Part shown: piece after piece, positions 1-10,232 of the stretch | How positions within the stretch are numbered: the first letter of the stretch is position 1 | Layout: each line of letters begins with the position of its first letter | DNA from: Sacculina carcini | Taxonomy: Eukaryota; Arthropoda; Thecostraca; Sacculinidae | NCBI GenBank assembly: GCA_916048095.2 | Contig: OU696577.1 | Location: 4,124,001-4,188,000, forward strand | DNA length: 64,000 nt | Direction of reading: 5' to 3' | Position numbers and translations under genes: made by a program | Notes under the pieces: generated by a model | Databases searched by the model: none | What the model saw: the letters and a program-made list of their open reading frames with translations, nothing else | Told to the model about the DNA's origin: nothing

Positions 1-768
1 TTTGAACACAAATAACTACATCAAGGAAACCATCATCCATAAAACCAGTTCTAAAAACAGGTTACTAATATAAAACCAATTTATTTGGTTAAACTTTCCT
101 TGATCTGCCGCCAATTTTTTCAAAATTTCTACATCTACGAAAACCGTTTTTCAAAAAATATTATTTTGAAAAAAACATGGTTTAAGAAAACAGTTTAAAT
201 CAAGTGGTTAACCAGCCGCTCATACCAGCAGTCTACTTGCGAAATACGAAAGGTATTTGAACGTACATCAATTAACTCTATCTTCCATATACACTGTTCT
301 AGAAAGCATTGTTTCATCAAAAAAGCGTTAGTTTAAATAAACCTTTGTCAAAAAACACTTGACCTACAACCTTAACTTGTCTTGTTCAGTGTCAACATTT
401 TCTGAATCTGTGCATTAATAAAACAAATTTAAAACCAGTTCGAAAAGCATCATTGCATTTTTTCATAAAAAACATGGCAACTTTAAAAAAACATGATTAC
501 TCAATGAATTTGTTTTGCTCTACTGACAAATTATTTCAAATATCCACATCATTAAACAATCTTTAAAAACATGGGTTTCTCAATGAAAAAACCCTAAACC
601 GCCGGACCCGGATACACTTTCAAACAGTCTCCTGAGGTATTTATTGATGAATATTTGTGTTTTTTATACTATTATCAAATGATCTTTGAGATATGACACG
701 TAAAGATGTACAAAACGTCAATTAAACACGTTTCTATGTACTACAATCAAACATCCGATGACAATTGT
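1..768. other. AT-rich intergenic DNA, no gene seen
   Basis: No long open frame or known motif is visible. The stretch is AT-rich with loosely repeated phrases such as aaaacatgg and aaccagtt, which look like degenerate low-complexity DNA. Confidence 0.6.
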
Positions 769-1106
769 GGACTCCGTGGTGCAGTTGTTAGCACACCCGC
801 CTCACAAGCGGGAGGTTCGTGGTTCGAAACCCGGCGGAGCAGAATTTCATTGGGCGAATTCTACAATCCCACAGCCCCTGTCAACCCAGCAGTAAATGGT
901 ACCAGATATCAGTCATGAGTTGTGCCATGCATTCTGGGGAGGTGGCCCTCTCTAATACGTCTTACGTCCTTGTGGCGCCATAGCGTGGAGAGGGTCGGTT
1001 CTGCGGTGGCAGCGAGCTGCACGGGGCACGCCTGTGTGTTCATAAGCTTCGGCTTCTTCCCGTGTAGCAGCTGCCACTTAGGCATTTAACCTTAATTGGG
1101 GTTAAT
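769..1106 (+). mobile_element. tRNA-derived SINE (tRNA-Val(CAC)-like head)
   Basis: Positions 769-840 fold roughly as a tRNA: a D arm with stem gtgc/gcac, an anticodon arm cccgc-ctcacaa-gcggg with anticodon CAC, and a T loop ttcgaaa. The T stem (cgtgg/cccgg) has mismatches and the outer acceptor pairs do not match, so this is not a working tRNA. About 260 nt of non-tRNA body follows, including a segment reading ccagcagtaaatgg, and the unit ends near a short inverted repeat ttaacc...ggttaa (1086-1105). SINEs of this plan are transcribed by RNA polymerase III and moved by a partner LINE. The 3' end and target duplication are not certain. A stand-alone tRNA pseudogene is the alternative. Confidence 0.7.
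777..831 (+). promoter_or_regulatory. RNA polymerase III A box and B box of the SINE
   Basis: An A box (tggtgcagttg, 777-787) and a B box (ggttcgaaacc, 821-831) match the internal type 2 Pol III promoter consensus at normal tRNA spacing. They would bind TFIIIC and drive SINE transcription from near 769. Confidence 0.75.
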
Positions 1107-1200
1107 TCTAAAAAAACATAAAAAACTATAAAAGCATGTTTTTTGCACACAAAAAAATCGCAACCAAAAAAACGGTTTTTTGCATCACTATATCATTCGC

Positions 1201-1345
1201 AAGTCAATTTTACAAAACTGAAAGTCAATTTTACAATTGTGAAAATAAATTTTTTCAATGGTGAAAATCAATTTTATAAAAGTGTAACTGAATTTTATAA
1301 ATTTTTTAATCAATTTTACAATCGTGAAAATCAACTTTACAAAGC
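1201..1345 (+). repeat. Left inverted tandem array, unit about 21 bp
   Basis: About six diverged copies of a unit close to tcaattttacaaaagtgaaa lie head to tail. The same unit occurs as reverse complement at 2137-2290. Confidence 0.75.
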
Positions 1346-2136
1346 ATTTAAGCATTGAAAATGGTTGTAGCAGATATCAAATGTATACGGAAAAAAACCA
1401 CAATCATTTTGAGTAGCTCTCAGAAAAGATCCACTGTTATGAATGTTTTGCATATCTGTGAGATTAATATTGTAATTATGTTGAGAAAAATGGTACATTC
1501 AACACACGGGCGTATTTTTAAATGACGTTTTGTGATGCTTGTGTTATATTGGCGCTTGAAAAATAAATCTTATTTAGCTCCATAAATACAGTGGCGGCGC
1601 CATGATTCTTCCAATGGGGGGCTGGGAGGGGCCAAGGAAAAAGTTTAGGGGGCTTGGCGAAGCATGAAGAGCTACACTTGAACGCTGACTTCATGATATG
1701 ATAATAAGGGACGGGCGCACACTGATTCAGTCCTCGAACTTGAACCAAAATTACAGGACTTCGTGTACAGTGGTAAGAAATTTATTGTCCATGATTATGA
1801 TTTTTGGGGGGGCTTTTTCTCGCCAATTTTTCCCATCTTTGTGCGCATTAACGACGCGAGCTCTGTCAGCGGCACTCACTTTGTTGTATGTCATTTGGCT
1901 AGTAATTCAAATATCAACACGGTTTTATAACAACGATCAATTATTTATACTGATTGGTACTGTTCAATAAGACTGTCAACCATCACCAGAATTACAATGA
2001 GCTTTCAATTCAACGTGAAGCAGGAATTCCGTGAATTAGGATGTTGAATGATATATGAACAATTCAATTGAATACATATTAAAAATATATACAATTTTTT
2101 AATTATACTTTAATACAAAATTCATATTTCGCAGAC

Positions 2137-2290
2137 TTGACTTTCACTTTTGTAAAATTCATTTTCACAATTATAAAATTAATTTTCAATTTTGTAAAAT
2201 TGAGTTTCACTTTTGTAAAATTGATTTTCTCAATTGTAAAATTGATTTTCACTTTTGTAAAATTGACTTTTACTTTTGTAAAATTGACTT
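2137..2290 (-). repeat. Right inverted tandem array, unit about 21 bp
   Basis: About seven copies of ttttcacttttgtaaaattga lie in tandem, the reverse complement of the array at 1201-1345. The innermost copies are more diverged than the outer ones. Confidence 0.8.
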
Positions 2291-2397
2291 GTAAATGGTA
2301 TAGTTCTACCCCGTGTTCTAGTCCGCACTCACTCCCTACATGGTGGCCTAGTCTGTATTCTCCAATGCTCTAATCTATGTATTATCAACGTAAATCC

Positions 2398-2680
2398 TAC
2401 TGTGATGTGTGTATGCGTGCGCACGACGGTGTTCTAGTTCCCACTTCTCACCTACTGTGGCTGCAGTGATGTATGTGTTTATGTGTATGTGCAGGCGTGC
2501 GACCAATGCTGTACTTTCTGTTCCCAACCTTGACTTCTTACTTTCTGTGGTGACAGTGATATATTTGTGTTTGTGTGCGTGCAACTTCTGTGCTTCCTGG
2601 TCCTAACCTACTGTGGCTGCAGTGATATGTGTTTATATGTATGCACAACCTACACTCAACTTTCTATTCCTAACTTAATG
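2398..2680. repeat. Degenerate TG-rich minisatellite
   Basis: A phrase near ctgtggctgcagtgat recurs at about 2455, 2545 and 2611, each time followed by a TG-rich stretch and then a 'tcctaacct'-like segment. The unit is about 65-90 bp and diverged. The open frames here are low-complexity and not convincing genes. Confidence 0.6.
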
Positions 2681-3043
2681 TTGTCATAAATTTGCACAAT
2701 GCACAATACACAATGCACAAAACAATCAACGACCACTAAATACAGATATAAGAATAAAATTTATATATAACACTGCATGAATATAAACATTGTTACAACT
2801 ATTCTGTTCAGCTATTGTCCGAGTAGAACTGATGAAGCATATCGTGTCGCTTCTTCTGAACGACAAATTCTGATAGTGTCGTGAAGTTTATGCATTTCTT
2901 TATATATTTTTGTCATGCACATGAAAAACTAATGCTTATATGTGAATTTCCAATACAATTAAATAAAATCAATTTCAAGGTGACAGATTCTGAACGGCAC
3001 ACAAATTCTCAATGGTTTGTGAATCAGATAATCCCATCACTGT
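2681..3043. other. No gene seen
   Basis: AT-rich DNA without a convincing open frame, RNA or repeat boundary. Confidence 0.5.
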
Positions 3044-3214
3044 TCAATTGCGTATCATCGTTTTGCGACATGCAACGCAGGAGTTGCATTCATTCGACAA
3101 GTCCTTAGGGCTCGTCAGGAAGTCATCTAAATATTCACCAGGTTGTGCCCTCATGTCGAATTTTCGTCGCGCGATTACTTCGCCGTGCTGCCCTTGTACA
3201 TATTTTCTCAGCAT
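3044..3214 (-). pseudogene. Possible Gypsy-type gag fragment
   Basis: On the minus strand an ATG at 3214 opens a frame of 56 codons ending in TGA at 3044-3046. The frame also runs open upstream for some codons. The text RRKFDMRAQPGEYLDDFL followed by LSNEC resembles the stretch of Ty3/Gypsy Gag where an 'R..F....Q..GE' motif precedes a conserved Cys. Nothing before or after it extends the similarity, so this would be a short relic. The match is short and could be chance. Confidence 0.3.
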
Positions 3215-3249
3215 GTCTATGATATATGTGGTGTGATCGGGCGCTGCTC

Positions 3250-4178
3250 GGTGATTGGCGATGATTGGTGATTGGTGATTGGCGAAGTGACGATGAAATC
3301 AGCTGATTACCGGCTGAACCTACTGTGTAAAGCGCGTGCGGTGTTTGTGTTTGCGAGTGTGTATGTATGTTCGTCTCTGTGTGTAAGGTTAGTTGCGCGT
3401 GTAAAGTCAGTGTACTTGTGACTATCGGCATTTGTTGGCTGCGTTCTGACCAGTCGGGAGTGTAAATACAAAGTGTGTAGTGCTGTTATCTGCGAGTAAC
3501 TACAATATATTTGACATCGTTGATGTATGATGTTGGAATATCAAAGTTTTTTACGACATAGTCCCATCGGAGAGGCATAATCGCATCGCGGCCGTCTGGT
3601 ATACTGGCTCAGCTAGTGACAATTCACCCAGTAAGTAAAAGTCATCCCAGCGACATACCGAAGCTTTGAATGATAATTATCGGTCTGATGAGATACCCAA
3701 CTTAGTTGGCTGTGATTTCTTGCAAATCCATGAAAACCTGCCATTAACCACCAATAGTTACGTGTTCGGTCTGCAAAGATAATGACAGCACCATGTTTTG
3801 ATGACGCGAAAGGACGTATTACGGAAGTCACATAGTACAACTAGCACATAGTACACATAGCTCTATTCACTCACACGACAAGACACAGCCGACTCACTCA
3901 CTTGTTTCACATACATGCAATACATGCAATACGCAAGCATACACTTATACATATCCACACAGCCAACATACACATGACTTGCAAGTCAACACACTGATGC
4001 GCAGGGGCATGCACATCATGTTGCGAGCTGACTCCCAACGCACCACACTGGTAGTTTCATGTTCCGAATGGGGTACGATGCATATCTTCTATCTTTGGGT
4101 CGTTTTGTGCTTCATCGGGAATACCGCATAGCTTAGCATGTATATCTGATTGTGTGACAGCTAAAATGTCGAATGCAG
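3250..4178. other. Upstream flank of the RFWD3-like exons, no exon recognised
   Basis: There is a short (attggtg)n-like repeat at about 3251-3290. I looked for exons encoding the RING finger and N-terminal part of RFWD3 and found none. They may lie upstream of the window or be too short and diverged to see. Confidence 0.5.
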
Positions 4179-4662
4179 GAGACAGAGATTGGCCGATTGC
4201 AGCGTGAACTGGAAGCTCTGCGCCGCTTGGTCGGCGATCACGGCGTGGCTGGCGCGGGCGGCAGTCGAGTGGCGACAAGTGGCGACGACGGCTGGAGTTT
4301 ATCGCTCGAGGCGACGCTGAGCCTGTCGCGCACGGGCGGGTGTCGCGTGATGCGCCACAACAGCTGGCTGGGTATGCTGGTCGTGTCGCAGCCGAGTCAG
4401 AACGCGCTGTTCCCGGGTCACGGCGTGCGCAAGATCAACACGCTCGATATGCGTGCCATGCAGTACGTGTCGCTGCACCAGAAACCGGTGCGCGACCTCG
4501 AATTTCACGGCGAACAGCGCGACCTGCTGTTGTCGGTAGCGCTCGACGGCCGCGCCCTGCTCACCAACATGACCAGCGGTGCGCGCGTGCTCGGCTGGCA
4601 GTGCGACGCTCCCTGCTGGAGCTGCGCGTGGGATAGTCGCAACGAGCACCAGTGCTACGTTG
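4179..4662 (+). CDS. RFWD3: RFWD3-like E3 ubiquitin ligase, internal exon (coiled coil and start of WD40)
   Basis: RFWD3 is a nuclear RING E3 ligase that ubiquitinates RPA and RAD51 during repair of stalled forks and interstrand crosslinks; its C-terminal WD40 domain binds RPA. This exon encodes a heptad-like stretch (IGRLQRELEALRRLV) and then a WD40 start with VSQPSQNALFPGHGVRKI and VSLHQKPVRDLEFH, which match the RFWD3 family in order and spacing. The exon is taken to begin after the AG at 4177-4178 and to end at a gt donor at 4663 (ttg|gtgcgt). It leaves a phase-1 codon (G|GT) completed at 4948. The RING finger and any earlier exons are not seen here. The GC-rich coding sequence contrasts with its AT-rich flanks. 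Other WD40 proteins are less likely because the order of motifs is specific to RFWD3. Confidence 0.8.
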
Positions 4663-4947
4663 GTGCGTGTTCTGTGCACGCGTGGAGGATGCATTTTGTA
4701 GTAATGGAGATTGAATGCTGCTTGCATTCTGTTATGTACTGAGCTTTCTTCTAGGTGTCATTGCGAATCTCAGTTTTTTCCAGATTTCTTGTTTTCTTGT
4801 TTCTTGTTACTTGTATGTCGCCTGTCTGTCTCCTAATGGAGGTTTACTGTGCTTGTACTGAGCAAGTCCACTGATTGTTGTTTCATTGAAAGTGATTCAA
4901 TGCCATGTTTATGTGTGTGTGTGTTTGTGTATTTTGTTTGGCGTCAG
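4663..4947 (+). other. Intron of the RFWD3-like gene
   Basis: This 285-nt intron has a gtgcgt donor and an acceptor ending gcgtcag, with a TG/T-rich 3' part. Splicing joins the two WD40 exons in frame as Tyr-Val-Gly-Leu-Ser-Ser-Gly. Confidence 0.75.
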
Positions 4948-5651
4948 GTTTGAGCAGTGGCACTGTGCTGGTGTTTGACACGCGACGCGACGGGGCGCCA
5001 ATGTGGCGCTTGGATGTGGGCGGAGGGGGGGCGGGCCCCGTTGTGGGCATGTGTCACGTGACTGCCGATGCCGACGAGTTCCTAGTCGTGTGTCGTCTCT
5101 CCTCGTGCTGTGTGGTGGAGTCTCCATCACAACAGCAGCACGCGGTGCCAATCTCCGACCCCCATCATCCCCACCACCACAGTCTGCCACTGGTCGGACC
5201 GTTCACGTCGCTGTGTCTGCACCGCGAGTCGTCGCAGTTCATGGTGTCGGCGCGCCCCTCGGGCCGCGTGCCCCATGCCACGCATTATGTCTGCTGTCTG
5301 GCGCCGAGCCGGCGTCGAGACTCCTCCGTCGACCACGATGCAGCCGTTTTTGGCGACGAAGGAGTAATAAATGTGGTGCGCACGCTGCACGGAGATACCA
5401 GTCAGCGGCTCATGTCTCGCGCCGCCCTGTTGTCCCTGCCTGAGAAGTCTGATGGTCTGCTGGCGGCCGCGGGCATGGAGACGGTGTCAGCTGTGCATTT
5501 GTGGGACGTGACCACCGGCAGATGTCGCCACAAGCTGCCAGCGTCCGAGCCCGTGCTTGACATGTGCAGTATGAGCAGTCAGCACGCGCACATGACGGCG
5601 CTGCTCAACGAGAAACAGGTGCGCATGTACTCGTGGCATCGAACTTCCTAG
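4948..5651 (+). CDS. RFWD3: RFWD3-like E3 ubiquitin ligase, last exon (rest of WD40)
   Basis: The exon completes the C-terminal WD40 propeller. Family landmarks are SSGTVLVFDTR at its start, LLSLPEKSDGLLAAAGME, then VHLWDVTTGRCRHKLPASE and VLDMC, ending with NEKQVRMYSWHRTS and TAG at 5649-5651. The ending matches the usual end of RFWD3, where the last WD40 strand reads close to 'VHIYKWE'. The frame is open with no stops or shifts, so the gene looks intact at this end. A His-rich linker (PHHPHHH) sits near residue 85 of the exon. No strong polyadenylation signal was identified just downstream. This is the only clear host gene in the window. Confidence 0.85.
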
Positions 5652-5924
5652 CGCCTCAATTTATATGTTGTCCGATATTGGTTGTTTGTGATATTATTTT
5701 CATTGTTTGCCGAGTATGCCACCATCGGTGTTGTGTTGTGATTCAACCATCAGTGTTGTGATTGAAACATATTTTCGTAATATACGTGCACTTGCAGTGT
5801 AGTTTGTACATTGTGGTGTTTCTTCGATATTTTCAACTATGTGTAACTTAACTTAATGTGTAACGGGTTAGTCAAAATTAGTGGTAAATATACTTTCCTC
5901 TGTGAAAATATGCGCCCGAATAGG

Positions 5925-6287
5925 CAGTGGCGTAGTGTAGGGGAGGTGCGCTCCAACCCGGACGGCACAATAACTGCTCAAGTTGTTGAATTATCGTTAT
6001 ACCTGAGTCGGATTTCCGGATATACTATTTCATATTCGTTGTTATAATCTCAAATATCTAGGAGCTGAAGAATGCAAGATGGATTGGAAGTAGTGAGCTA
6101 CGATTAGGTGACTGAAAACATGGACTGTTTGAGGTGTTTCTAGTTATTTCGACATTTGGACTTGCTGAGTCCCTCACAGTCGTGTTGAAGCGCACATTCT
6201 CTTGGGGGTATGTGAATCACAGGCAGATTGTGTTGGAAGTTTAAAAACTTACCACCTGTGTCAGCAGATAGCCTAGCTACGCCTCTG
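5925..6287. mobile_element. hAT-type MITE with exact 8-bp target duplication
   Basis: The left end is cagtggcgtagtgtagg and the right end is the reverse complement of cagaggcgtagctagg. The 8 bp before it (cgaatagg, 5917-5924) are repeated exactly after it (6288-6295). An 8-bp duplication and CAG(T/A)GGCG termini are diagnostic of the hAT superfamily. The 363-bp element encodes no transposase and must have been moved in trans. Parts of it read as short open frames that are not genes. Confidence 0.88.
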
Positions 6288-6295
6288 CGAATAGG

Positions 6296-7109
6296 CGTGA
6301 AAGGGCATCGGTCTAGTTTGATTATTTTGCGATGCAATCAAAAGATGGGGGATAATGTATGGGAAAAGATCAAATGAGTTTCATTCAAGTGGAAATGATG
6401 GATGTGTAGCTGAACGCAGATAACAAAACAACACACTTTGTGCCCACACTCTCAACTGGTCAAAACAAAGCCAACTGACATACCAGCAGTCACAATTGAA
6501 ATGACTTCAAACGCGCAACAAGCCTTACACACACGGACGAACACAAAGACACACGCACACCCACACCCACATACAGTTTGTGTTTGACGGTAGTGGTGAT
6601 AGGTTGTGTTGTTCTGGCGTCGTGTGTGAATTTGACCTTGATTGTGTTGTGTCATTGGTGTGCGAGTGAGCACTATTGTTTTTCGCCGGCTGGTAACACC
6701 TATTAGTGCAAGAGTGGAGTGAGCAAGGTAAGTCCCGTCTCCAATCATGAGTAGGTAAACTCAAAGTAAAGCAAAGATCGCACAGATCGAGATAGAATTG
6801 ACTGAACAGTAAAAAATGGATGAGATGAATGATCAATTGAATGAGTTAAAAGATGTAGCAAAACTGAAATGCAGAGAGAATGAGAAGATTGCGGAGAAAG
6901 TTAATGAAATGATGCTGTGGCCGGCCTGGGGTTGAAGACCACTGGCTGCCAGTAATAGCCACTCGTCTGTGTGTTGGGTGTCTGTGTGTGGGTGTCAAGT
7001 TCACTTTTTTCTTAAATTTCGTACACAACATGTGTCTAACAGTTTGGTTTACAACGGGAATAACAAATACAATACAATTGAAAGACCATAGGAATGTTAA
7101 CAAGAACAT
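6296..7109. other. No gene seen; short CA-rich tracts
   Basis: There is a CA-rich microsatellite at about 6530-6575. The open frames here are low-complexity. Nothing recognisable was found. Confidence 0.5.
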
Positions 7110-8619
7110 TTAGACTTCACATCCCGCCGTGCCAAAATCCGTGCCTCCCCGATCCGGGAAATAGACCACGAGGACAATATAACCCCCCGGATCCAACAGT
7201 GAACCAAAACCCCACCCGTTGTGCTTTTGTACATTATACATCAACACCGCGACATGACACAATACAAACGATACATACACTACAACAGCAAAAGCAAGGC
7301 ATGAACCGCAGCCAGACAGGAGTGCACACCACCCCCATACTCAGTACTTATATACATACCACACACTCCCCAAATCTTGGAAAAACCGGCAACAACACAT
7401 TAAGGTTTCCGTCCGCCAAAAGATGGCGACAAACATCAACTACAGTAACATCAGGCCCAGAGGGTAGCCTGCCAGATAAGGCCGGACAATGCAGGCAATA
7501 ATGCTCTAGCGATGTGCCCCCGATGGCACCGCACAATGGGCATTCGGAAGACAATTGATGACTATCCATGAAAGCTACTTGCCATGCAGGCCTATAGCCA
7601 AGACGCAGTCGTGCTGAGATGACATTGTGGTGTCGTGTGTTCTGACAATGTCGTTGATATATGTAAGGCTGGCGGCAAAAGTGATCATAGTGTTTCATAC
7701 TGTCACTGGCAGATCGTTGTTGACTTCGTCGCTCCTCGATACTGCGACGTGCAGTAGCACGAATGGTTGATAAAACACTCGACAAGGGCGGAGTAGGACT
7801 ATGAATGAGCGGCAATAAGCAGGCAGCTTTAGCAATCCTATCAACGCGGTCGCTGTGACTGATTGTTATATGCGAGGGGATCCAGATGAATATTTCCTTC
7901 AATGAACATGATTCAATGAATGTCAGCCAATTTAGAATCCATCTAACTAGAAGCGCACCTGTAGGGAATGGGTTGCTTAAGGACGTTAGAGCAGATTTGG
8001 AGTCGCATAAAACTACACAATCCATATGACGGTGATGAAGTAATTTCACTGCATCCGGCAAGCCGCACAATTCACAGTAAGTGGAGCTATTTGTGACCGC
8101 CAAACTGCGTCCCATCCAGCCTTCTGGAGGTGGTGCAATGTCAGGGGAGAATAAGCACATCCAGCTTGTCCCTCTGGTTGTAATGAACCATCCGTATAAA
8201 TAGAAATTAAATCTGTATTTACACAAAGCAGAGAATTAATTGTTTCTAGAGCGATTTGTTTTTGCAGCTCAGGCCATTCAGAGATGTTGACAGGAGTATA
8301 ATGTACCTCAGGAACGGGTAGCAGCCATGGAGGAGGATGGAGAACCAAATCAGTCAGGTGAAAGCAGTGAAAACATACGAAGCTTATCAGTTATTTTTCG
8401 GATGAATAGACGACCACTGGGACATAAGTTTGTAATTTCAGTTCAACCATTGAGTTTCTGTCGAATAAAATTGGTGTAGTGAGGTGCAAACCTTGGATTA
8501 TAAAGGCATTTAGCAGTGAAGCAAGACAGGATTGAGGAGATTCGTTCAATAATAGGAGGAAATTCTGTGGTTTTGAGATGTATTAGATGACCGAATACGA
8601 ATGAGGTTGATCAATGCGA
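7110..8619 (-). pseudogene. LINE-A ORF2, thumb and RNase H domain, 3' end
   Basis: Reading down from 8619 the protein starts with FVFGHLIHLKTTEFPPIIER, typical of the region after the RT palm in I-like LINEs. An RNase H follows: IYTDGSLQPEG (first Asp), LCDSKSALTSL (third acidic site) and WIPSHITISHSDRVD. A terminal Cys/His motif CPLCGAIGGTSLEHYCLHC closes the protein near 7370. The frame shifts between about 8226 and 8046, and a stop lies in the thumb region, so the piece is dead. The last 240 nt (7110-7347) are taken as 3' UTR; its exact end is not certain. Confidence 0.75.
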
Positions 8620-8918
8620 TGATATTGAAAACAAACAATAAATGCAATAAAAACGTCACCTGCAAATTCTCACAATTCAACAGCTCAAACCGCTCCTCGC
8701 TCGCAACAATAACCGCTCCACGCTCACGCCACAGACTCCACCACCGCACTGACCCATTACTTCTCGCACCTCTAAGCCCATTTATCACATACATATAATC
8801 AGCTAACACACTGGTGACGCCATCTAACGACAATATACACAAACAACGTGTCTCCTCATCACTCTATACATAAACACAAATAGTCATATAAACAAAGCGT
8901 CTACACGGCAAAACCACA
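8620..8918 (-). repeat. E1 3' LTR
   Basis: The LTR starts with tgtggttttgcc at 8918 directly after a purine tract (reading caaggggagg on the minus strand). It is taken to end with tttcaatatca at 8620, where LINE-A coding text resumes. The inner boundary is well supported; the outer one rests on the LINE junction and the CA end. Confidence 0.65.
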
Positions 8919-8940
8919 CCTCCCCTTGATCTAAAGATCA

Positions 8941-10116
8941 CTACGCCGCGTAGTCGCTCATCCACTCAGGAGCCCGCCTTTCTCTTCCGGACCGACGAGG
9001 AAGTCGATCACTTCCCGGCTCATAGTCAGCCTGTTCACCTCCGACACCTTGATCTTCGTCTTCAGTTTCGCCGATCGACTCAACAACAACAGGACGTATA
9101 TCCAAAACATGACGTGGAATACCATCAACCGACACATTATTCCGCGAATGAACACCAGTCACGGTACCCCTGTTCCATTGTGAAGTGCACCGTCCGTCCG
9201 CCGGCTTCACTCAGACTTCTTCACCAATTTCCACCGAACATATCTCTTGGTTGCTCTCTGATGTAGTCTCTATGCATGGATGCCGCCACTCATAGTTATG
9301 CACATTACGATGAGGAATAGACGTGGGCTCCACACCAACTCTGGGTGACACATTGTACCAAAACACGGCCGTTGTTGGTGGTACCTGTGCTCTCTCAGCA
9401 AGTGCTTTTATGGTGCGGTGATGGCGCTCGACGATACCATTACCGCTTGGGCGGTATGCAGCGCGATAAAATGGCATGATTTTCCACCGCCTCATCAGCT
9501 GCTGCATTTGTTGAGACCGAAACACACTGCTATTGTCCATGAGTAATTCACATACAGGTCCTCTCTCACGAAACACTTCATCAATATTCTTGCAAACCTG
9601 TTCAGCTGTGTCATTACGAAGTTCACGCCAGACTGCGAACCTGCCAGGACCGCAATCCACCATAGACAAATATTCACGGCCACGATAGTGTGTCACATCA
9701 ATTGCCAATCTTCGCCAAGGCTCACTTAGGTTCAGATGGCCTGGTGTATGAACCGCGGGTGCTGGGTCGATCGATTGGCATCGCTGACACCCTCGCACAA
9801 CCCGCCGAACATCTTCTCGAGATACAGTGGGATCCACCTGTCGTGCCAAGAATAATGTGCGGTCAACTCCCATGTTGTGCATTTCTCTCACGCCGTTCAC
9901 AGATTTCATGCACACATTCACGTTAGCTTCAGGACAGCGCGACGTATTTCTCGACTGCACCGCCGGCAATCCTAGCCACTGCTTTTTAACGCGAGTTAGT
10001 ATATCCGCTTCATTTGCTGTCGTTGGAACACTGGTCACACTAACTCTCAATGCCAGCTCCGAAATCAAGTCACTCAGTATACCTAACCGTCGTTTCACGC
10101 TGGATTTCGGCTGCAC
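8941..10116 (-). pseudogene. E1 RNase H end and integrase
   Basis: The frame opens with the tail of RNase H (NEADILTRV carries the last acidic site) and continues into integrase. The zinc-binding part includes HNMGVDRTLFLARQ and CQRCQSIDPAP. The catalytic Asp-Asp-Glu are in LAIDVTHY, LLMDNSSVF and NGIVERHH. The signature MVDCGPGRFAVWREL sits between the first two. A TGA at 9211-9213 lies where E2 has Trp (EVWVK), so TGG to TGA is the likely change. The C-terminal tail continues to 8941 and ends RRAPEWMSDYAA. Homology extends upstream to 10232 through a frameshift at about 10130-10160. Confidence 0.8.
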
Positions 10117-10232
10117 CCTTGGTCTCTAACTCTTCTTTCTTTAGTCAACAGTATACCGACCCATCCAGCTACTGTAGCGGAATCTGTCCGAATCTCAATT
10201 TCATCCAGCTTCCATTTCACTGCCAGATTCAC

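Larger units (their letters stand above)
1201..2290. mobile_element. Foldback-like element with tandem-repeat inverted ends
   Basis: The left end starts aagtcaattttacaaaa and the right end finishes with its exact reverse complement, ttttgtaaaattgactt (2274-2290). Both ends run inward as degenerate tandem arrays of the same unit of about 21 bp in opposite orientation, around a unique centre of about 0.8 kb (1350-2135). Long inverted termini made of short tandem repeats are the hallmark of foldback elements. No transposase is visible, so it would be non-autonomous. No clear target duplication was found, and a satellite pair that inverted by chance remains possible. Confidence 0.6.

Noticed and set aside
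769..840. Functional tRNA-Val(CAC) gene
   Set aside because: Mismatches in the T stem and outer acceptor pairs, and a long body follows, so a SINE head fits better.
4299..4727. Long minus-strand open frame opposite the RFWD3-like exon
   Set aside because: A shadow of GC-rich coding sequence; no motif, and the plus strand has clear homology.
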